Assembly (NCBI RefSeq): GCF_004791165.1
Contig: NZ_SRUZ01000002.1
Coordinates: forward strand, 310,001 to 374,000
Direction of reading: 5' to 3'
Source: Mesorhizobium sp. M8A.F.Ca.ET.218.01.1.1
GTDB taxonomy: Bacteria; Pseudomonadota; Alphaproteobacteria; Rhizobiales; Rhizobiaceae
Length of the DNA: 64,000 nucleotides
The first letter of the stretch is position 1. Each line of letters begins with the position of its first letter. The translations under genes and the position numbers were made by a program. Shown here in pieces: positions 59,010-64,000 of the stretch. The notes beneath the pieces are model-generated. The model was not told the origin of the DNA and ran no database searches. It worked only from the letters and a program-made list of their open reading frames with translations.

Positions 59010-60547
59010 GTCTGGAGGTTCGCGACATCGCCGGGGCGCCGGTCGTCATCGGCGGCGGCATTGCCGGCCTGATGACGGCGCTTCATCTGGCGCCGGAACC
59101 GGTCGTGCTTTTGACCAACGCGCCGCTTGGAACCGGAGCCTGCAGTGAACTTGCCCAGGGCGGTCTTGCGGCAAGTCTCGGGGGCGACGACGGCCCAGAT
59201 TTTCACCTTTGCGACACGATAGCTGCCGGCGACGGACTCTGCGATGAGGCCACGGTGCGGCGAGTGGTACGAGCTGCACCCGAAGCGATTAGGACGATCC
59301 AAAGGTTCGGCGTCGACTTCGACCAGCACCCTGACCGCGCGTTGCGACTTGGGCTCGAGGCGGCACACTCGCGACGGCGAATTGTGCATGCAGCCGGCGA
59401 CGCCACCGGTCGCGAGTTGGTGCGCGCGCTCGTCGCCGCGGTTCGGCGTACAGCCTCGATCACCATTATCGAAAATGTGGAGGTCCGCCGGCTGGTCGTG
59501 CAGGACGGGTCGGTCATCGCCGTGGTCGCAGCAGGACGAGCCGGCGCGCTCGCTCTGCCCACGCGTCGCGCGGTGCTGGCGACCGGCGGCGTCGGCGGGC
59601 TGTTTTGCGACACGACAAACCCCGCTGGCTCATGGGGTCACGGGCTGGCGCTCGCCGCATGGGCGGGGGCGGAACTCGCCGACTTGGAATTCATACAGTT
59701 CCATCCAACTGCGCTCGACGGTCCGCGCCGGCCGATGCCGCTGGTGAGCGAAGCCGTGCGTGGCGAAGGCGCGGTGCTCATCGATGAGCGAGGAGAGCGC
59801 TTCCTCGCCGACACACCTGGCGGTGAACTTGCGCCTCGCGACGTCGTAGCGCGCGCCATTTGGCACCAGCTTGCCGTTGGACGCCGCGTATTCCTGGACG
59901 CACGGCAAAGTCTCGGCCCGAGATTTGGCAAGCGTTTTCCAGGCATCGCCGAATTGTGCCGGAGCGCAGGAATCGACCCCGCGACCGACCTGATCCCGGT
60001 GCGCCCGGCGGCACATTATCACATGGGCGGCGTCGCCGTAGACAGCGCCGGCCGCAGCTCCATCGAGGGATTGTGGGCCTGCGGTGAGGTGGCCTGTACC
60101 GGCCTGCACGGCGCCAACCGCCTGGCCAGCAACTCGCTCACCGAAGCGGCGGTCACCGCGAGCTGGGTTGCCGAAAGCGTTGCCGGCACGTCGTATACCC
60201 GGCGACCGCGCAGATGCTCCACATTCGTCCCTCCACGACCAGACGCTTCCGTGGTCCGCCCGATTGTCTCCGCCGCCCTGGGTATCATCCGCGACGGCGA
60301 GGCAATGCGCGAAGCGGTGGCGACCCTGCTGCCGATCGCAGCCAATAGTGTCGCTGCCTCTGGTCCGGCTTTGGTCTCACTGATGATCGCCGCGGCGGCC
60401 CTGAGGCGGGAAGAGAGTCGAGGCGCGCACTGTCGGTCCGATTTCCCGCTCCACGATGCCAACGTGCGCCCATCACGGCTGACACTGCACAGCGCAATGC
60501 GGGCCGCGGCCGCACTCGATTGCCGGGCTACCATACGGAGCACTTGA
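59006..60547 (+). CDS. nadB: NadB, L-aspartate oxidase
   Basis: FAD enzyme of 513 residues that makes iminoaspartate for NadA. The dinucleotide fold [20 protein letters not shown], then [37 protein letters not shown] and [16 protein letters not shown] are all present. Overlaps nadA and lies one base before nadC. Confidence 0.96.
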   Translation: MSLEVRDIAGAPVVIGGGIAGLMTALHLAPEPVVLLTNAPLGTGACSELAQGGLAASLGGDDGPDFHLCDTIAAGDGLCDEATVRRVVRAAPEAIRTIQRFGVDFDQHPDRALRLGLEAAHSRRRIVHAAGDATGRELVRALVAAVRRTASITIIENVEVRRLVVQDGSVIAVVAAGRAGALALPTRRAVLATGGVGGLFCDTTNPAGSWGHGLALAAWAGAELADLEFIQFHPTALDGPRRPMPLVSEAVRGEGAVLIDERGERFLADTPGGELAPRDVVARAIWHQLAVGRRVFLDARQSLGPRFGKRFPGIAELCRSAGIDPATDLIPVRPAAHYHMGGVAVDSAGRSSIEGLWACGEVACTGLHGANRLASNSLTEAAVTASWVAESVAGTSYTRRPRRCSTFVPPRPDASVVRPIVSAALGIIRDGEAMREAVATLLPIAANSVAASGPALVSLMIAAAALRREESRGAHCRSDFPLHDANVRPSRLTLHSAMRAAAALDCRATIRST

Positions 60548-60548
60548 T

Positions 60549-61430
60549 ATGACTTCATTCTCCCCCCTCCCCGCGACCCTGATCGAACCGATTGTGCGCG
60601 TTGCGCTCCTCGAAGACCTGGGCAGATCCGGCGACCTGACCACCGATGCGGTTATCCCGTATGATTGCACTGCCACGTTGGTGCTCAAAGCGAGGCAGGC
60701 GGGCGTCGTTGCCGGGCTCGATCTGGTCTCGTATGCCTTCCTTCTCGTGGAACCGGCGATCAACATCCAGATCTGGCGCCCTGATGGCAGCGAGGTTGGG
60801 GCCGGGGAAACCATTGCAAGATTGTCCGGACCCGCACGAGGCCTGCTCACGGCCGAACGCACGGCCCTCAATTTCTTATGCCGGCTGAGCGGCATTGCCA
60901 CTGCCACAGCGGCCATGGTTGAGGCCGTGCGCGGTCACAAGGCGAGGATTGTATCGACGCGAAAGACGACGCCCGGGCTGCGGGCATTGGAGAAATACGC
61001 CGTGCGCGTCGGCGGCGGTGCCAATCACCGGTTCGGCCTCGATGACGGCGTGCTCATAAAGGACAACCACATCGCGATCGCCGGCGATATCCGCACAGCA
61101 ATAGAGCGGGCGCGCGCCGCAGCAGGGCATATGGTGAAGGTCGAGGTCGAGGTCGACACGCTGAAGCAGCTCGATGCAGCGCTCGCGATTGGTGTTGACG
61201 CGGTGCTGCTCGACAATATGTCGGTCGAGGATCTTGCCCGCGCGGTTTCTATAGTGGATGGCCGTACGATCACCGAGGCGTCCGGTCGGGTGATGCCGAA
61301 AACGGCGGCGGCGATTGCGGCGACCGGTGTCGATCTCATCTCCATGGGTTGGCTGACGCACAGCGCCCCGATCCTCGACATCGGCCTGGACATGCCGGAC
61401 CACCAGAACATCTGCAAGCACTTGAACTGA
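60549..61430 (+). CDS. nadC: NadC, nicotinate-nucleotide pyrophosphorylase
   Basis: Quinolinate phosphoribosyltransferase of 293 residues, the third enzyme of NAD synthesis. Family phrases: LEDLGRSGDLTTDAVI, RTALNFLCRLSGIAT, STRKTTPGLRALEKYAVRVG, GGGANHRFGLDDGVLIKDNH, and VDLISMGWLTHSAP. Last gene of nadABC. Confidence 0.97.
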   Translation: MTSFSPLPATLIEPIVRVALLEDLGRSGDLTTDAVIPYDCTATLVLKARQAGVVAGLDLVSYAFLLVEPAINIQIWRPDGSEVGAGETIARLSGPARGLLTAERTALNFLCRLSGIATATAAMVEAVRGHKARIVSTRKTTPGLRALEKYAVRVGGGANHRFGLDDGVLIKDNHIAIAGDIRTAIERARAAAGHMVKVEVEVDTLKQLDAALAIGVDAVLLDNMSVEDLARAVSIVDGRTITEASGRVMPKTAAAIAATGVDLISMGWLTHSAPILDIGLDMPDHQNICKHLN

Positions 61431-61562
61431 GGATTACGGCGTGAGGAGCAACATCAGCTCGGCAGGCGTAGGAGGTGCTGGAAAGACGTGCCGCAGCTCG
61501 CCTTTAGCGAGTGCGCCCCAAAGCCAAGAAGGCGTACCGGACTAGCAAACAAAGGTTTGACG

Positions 61563-62573
61563 ATGACGATTGGAATGAACTCGGAGTTCGACGTGAACCA
61601 GACCATGCAATCGGTCGATGGAACGCCTCCGCGATGGAACCGCAAAGAGGCCGAGGCCATCTACGGCATGCCATTCAACGATCTGCTGTTCCTAGCTCAG
61701 ACGATCCACCGCCAGAACTTCGATCGAAACCGAGTGCAGCTGTCGCGGCTCCTTAGCATCAAGACCGGCGGGTGCCCCGAAGATTGCGGCTATTGCAGCC
61801 AGTCTGCGCATTACGAAACCGGTGTGAAGGCGTCGAAGCTGGTGGACGTCAAGCATGTCATCGACGAAGCGGCCATGGCGCGTGATGGCGGCGCAACGCG
61901 CTATTGCATGGGCGCGGCGTGGCGAAGTCCCAAGGAGCGCGACATGGAGGTTGTGGTCGCCATGATTGAGGGCGTCAAGGCCCTCGGCATGGAGACCTGC
62001 ATGACGCTCGGCATGCTCGATCTTGAGCAAGCTGCTCGCCTGAAGCAGGCCGGTCTCGACTACTATAACCACAACATCGATACCTCTGAGCGCTACTATG
62101 GCGAGGTTATTTCAACCAGGACTTTTGCCGACCGGCTGGAAACGCTTGGGCACGTGCGCGCGGTTGGGATGAAAGTCTGCTGCGGCGGCATTGTCGGGAT
62201 GGGAGAAGAAAAGACCGATCGCATCGACATGCTGGTCACGCTCGCGAACCTGCCCGAGCCGCCGGAAAGCGTGCCGATCAACATGCTTATTCCCATCGAA
62301 GGCACGCCGCTTGCCGCGGCCGACGCCATCGATCCGATCGATTTCGTCCGCATCGTTGCGCTCGCGCGGGTGATGATGCCGAAATCCTATGTAAGGCTGT
62401 CCGCCGGCAGGACGGCGATGAGCGACGAAACGCAGGCGCTGTGCTTCTTTGCCGGGGCCAATTCGATCTTTGTCGGCGACACGCTGCTGACGGCGGGAAA
62501 TCCCGGCGAGGACAAGGATACCCTTCTGTTCCGGCGCCTCGGCATTGAGCCTATGGAACTCGCCACGCAATGA
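61563..62573 (+). CDS. bioB: BioB, biotin synthase
   Basis: Radical SAM enzyme of 336 residues that inserts sulfur into dethiobiotin. The cluster motif C-X3-C-X2-C is in [32 protein letters not shown] and [13 protein letters not shown] follow. The ATG at 61563 has AAAGG upstream; an earlier in-frame ATG at 61488 adds residues not typical of the family. No BioR-type box was found in the 130 bases after nadC. Confidence 0.96.
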   Translation: MTIGMNSEFDVNQTMQSVDGTPPRWNRKEAEAIYGMPFNDLLFLAQTIHRQNFDRNRVQLSRLLSIKTGGCPEDCGYCSQSAHYETGVKASKLVDVKHVIDEAAMARDGGATRYCMGAAWRSPKERDMEVVVAMIEGVKALGMETCMTLGMLDLEQAARLKQAGLDYYNHNIDTSERYYGEVISTRTFADRLETLGHVRAVGMKVCCGGIVGMGEEKTDRIDMLVTLANLPEPPESVPINMLIPIEGTPLAAADAIDPIDFVRIVALARVMMPKSYVRLSAGRTAMSDETQALCFFAGANSIFVGDTLLTAGNPGEDKDTLLFRRLGIEPMELATQ

Positions 62574-63709
62574 AGGAGGCAATTCTTGCCCGCTATGACG
62601 CAACCTTGCGGGGACTGGGGCGCAAGGACCGGTTGCGGACGCTCGCACCGCGCGCCGGGCTCGACTTCTCGTCGAACGACTATATCGGACTTGCCGCCTC
62701 CAAAAGACTGGGCGATGCGGTTTCGACGGCGATTGCGCGGGGCACGCCAGTGGGCGCCACCGGATCGCGGCTGTTGCGCGGCAATGCACCGGAACATGAG
62801 CAACTGGAGGCGGACGCAGCGGCATTTTTCGGAGCCGAGCGTGCACTGTTCTTCGGCAGCGGCTATATCGCCAACTTCGCTCTGCTGACGGCCCTGCCGC
62901 AGAAAGGCGACCTGCTGGTCCTCGACGAGCTCGCTCATGCCAGCATGCATGAGGGTGCCCAGGCCGGGCGCGCTGAGTTCAAGCTGGCCGCGCACAACGA
63001 CGTCGACGCTGTCGAGGACGCAATCACCCGCTGGCGCGCCGAAGGCGGCATGGGGCGGGTGTGGATCGCCTTCGAAAGCCTTTACAGCATGGATGGCGAC
63101 CGTGCGCCGATGGAGAGCCTGGTCGCGCTGGCTGATCGGTACCAGGCATTCATCGTCGTCGATGAAGCGCATGCCACCGGCGTCTGGGGACCGGACGGCC
63201 GGGGACTGGCCGCCGCGTATGAAGGCCGCGACAACATCGTCACGCTCCACACATGCGGCAAGGCGCTTGGCGCATCCGGCGCGCTCGTTACCGGACCGCG
63301 AACACTGTGCGACTATCTTATCAACCGGTGCCGGCCATTCATCTATGCGACCGCACCATCGCCGCTGATGGCAGTCGCGGCACGTGAGGCGCTGACTATT
63401 CTGTCTGACGAGCCTATGCGTCGTGCTCAGTTGCACGAGCGTGTCGCTTTCGCGAGCCGGCAATTGGCCGAACGCTGCGGCGTGATGCCCAGCGGTTCGC
63501 AGATCCAGCCGCTTGTGATCGGCGATAACAGCCGCACCATGGCGGTGGCGGCAGGACTGCAGGCACGCGGCTTCGACATACGCGGCATTCGCCCGCCGAC
63601 AGTGCCTGAGGGTACGTCGCGCCTGCGCATTTCGCTGACTCTCAACGTCGACGAAGCCGACATTTCCGCCATGGTCGAGGCTCTCGTCGGAGTGTTGGCC
63701 ACAGCATGA
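62570..63709 (+). CDS. bioF: BioF, 8-amino-7-oxononanoate synthase
   Basis: PLP enzyme of 379 residues that condenses pimeloyl thioester with alanine. [49 protein letters not shown] and the PLP-lysine region [17 protein letters not shown] are visible. Overlaps bioB and bioD by four bases each. Confidence 0.97.
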   Translation: MKEAILARYDATLRGLGRKDRLRTLAPRAGLDFSSNDYIGLAASKRLGDAVSTAIARGTPVGATGSRLLRGNAPEHEQLEADAAAFFGAERALFFGSGYIANFALLTALPQKGDLLVLDELAHASMHEGAQAGRAEFKLAAHNDVDAVEDAITRWRAEGGMGRVWIAFESLYSMDGDRAPMESLVALADRYQAFIVVDEAHATGVWGPDGRGLAAAYEGRDNIVTLHTCGKALGASGALVTGPRTLCDYLINRCRPFIYATAPSPLMAVAAREALTILSDEPMRRAQLHERVAFASRQLAERCGVMPSGSQIQPLVIGDNSRTMAVAAGLQARGFDIRGIRPPTVPEGTSRLRISLTLNVDEADISAMVEALVGVLATA

Positions 63710-64000
63710 CCAAACGCATCGTCGTCACCGGAACAGACACTGGAATTGGCAAGACAGTGTTTTCGGCCGGACTTGCCGGGCTGCTCGACGGCTTCTACTG
63801 GAAGCCGGTGCAATCGGGCCTCAACGAGGAGACCGACAGCGAGGTCGTCGCCCGGCTTTCCGGCTTGCCCGACGGACGCGTGCTGCCCGAAGTCTATCGA
63901 CTGACGATGCCGCTGTCGCCGCATCGATCAGCCGAAATCGACGGCGTCGCGATCGAGGCCGACGATCTTTCATTTCCGGTCCTGCCGACACCGCTCGTCA
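63706..64000 (+). CDS. bioD: BioD, dethiobiotin synthetase (cut by window end)
   Basis: Ninety-eight codons of an ATP-dependent enzyme forming the ureido ring. The P-loop [20 protein letters not shown] is followed by [11 protein letters not shown] and [14 protein letters not shown], as in the family. The gene continues past 64000. It starts within the bioF stop (ATGA). Confidence 0.95.
   Translation, partial: MTKRIVVTGTDTGIGKTVFSAGLAGLLDGFYWKPVQSGLNEETDSEVVARLSGLPDGRVLPEVYRLTMPLSPHRSAEIDGVAIEADDLSFPVLPTPLV

Noticed and set aside
59860..59880. Second sigma54 promoter (TGGCACCAGCTTGC)
   Set aside because: Spacing between GG and GC is nine bases, not ten, and it lies inside the nadB coding sequence.

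Overview
The window reads as part of a symbiosis island (an ICEMlSym-type integrative and conjugative element) of a Mesorhizobium-like alphaproteobacterium. The evidence is a fixNOQP-fixGHIS cluster with its fnrN regulator and hemN, a trb/traG conjugation block with an RlxS-type relaxase, TraF and an RdfS-like excisionase, a TtsI-type promoter box in front of a type III effector, a NifA/sigma54 promoter, a TraR/TraI quorum pair, and nad, bio and pan vitamin genes. No rRNA, tRNA, CRISPR array or intact insertion sequence was recognised.

Layout. (1) 0.2-11.0 kb: microaerobic respiration. The minus-strand run fnrN > fixN-O-Q-P > fixG-H-I-S makes and assembles cbb3 oxidase. hemN diverges from fnrN, and FNR/FixK-like boxes lie in front of fixN and between fnrN and hemN. 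(2) 11.2-23.1 kb: mating-pair formation genes traG, a CopG-like gene, trbB-C-D-E-J-L-F-G-I and a DUF2274 gene, mostly overlapping and all on the minus strand. (3) 23.3-31.7 kb: plant-interaction cargo. It holds a large SUMO-protease-like (NopD-type) effector with a tts box, an S9 peptidase, and a decayed fusion of ent-kaurene synthase with type 2 IPP isomerase, which is a relic of a gibberellin operon. (4) 31.9-38.6 kb: a defence-like block. A four-gene ubiquitin-like conjugation operon (Ubl, E2, JAB peptidase, E1; BIL/Bub-like) faces an ietA-ietS pair whose subtilisin gene carries an in-frame stop. (5) 38.9-43.1 kb: DNA processing for transfer, with relaxase rlxS, a lytic transglycosylase, traF, rdfS and a DUF736 gene. 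(6) 43.6-46.5 kb: two NifA activator sites and a sigma54 promoter, an autotransporter fragment, then groESL with a CIRCE operator. (7) 46.6-53.2 kb: ardC, then an erosion zone with dead DsbA-like, DctA and Crp/Fnr genes and a few small unknown genes. (8) 53.5-55.0 kb: traR-traI quorum sensing with a lux-type box. (9) 55.1-64.0 kb: panBC, nrtR, nadABC and bioBF(D); bioD is cut by the window edge.

The main results are the intact ubiquitin-like operon beside the interrupted ietAS pair, which is bracketed by relics of the relaxase 3' end; the kaurene synthase-IPP isomerase relic; the tandem NifA sites and sigma54 promoter feeding toward groESL; the repeat-rich Ulp1 effector with its tts box; and a probable ATT start codon for the relaxase.
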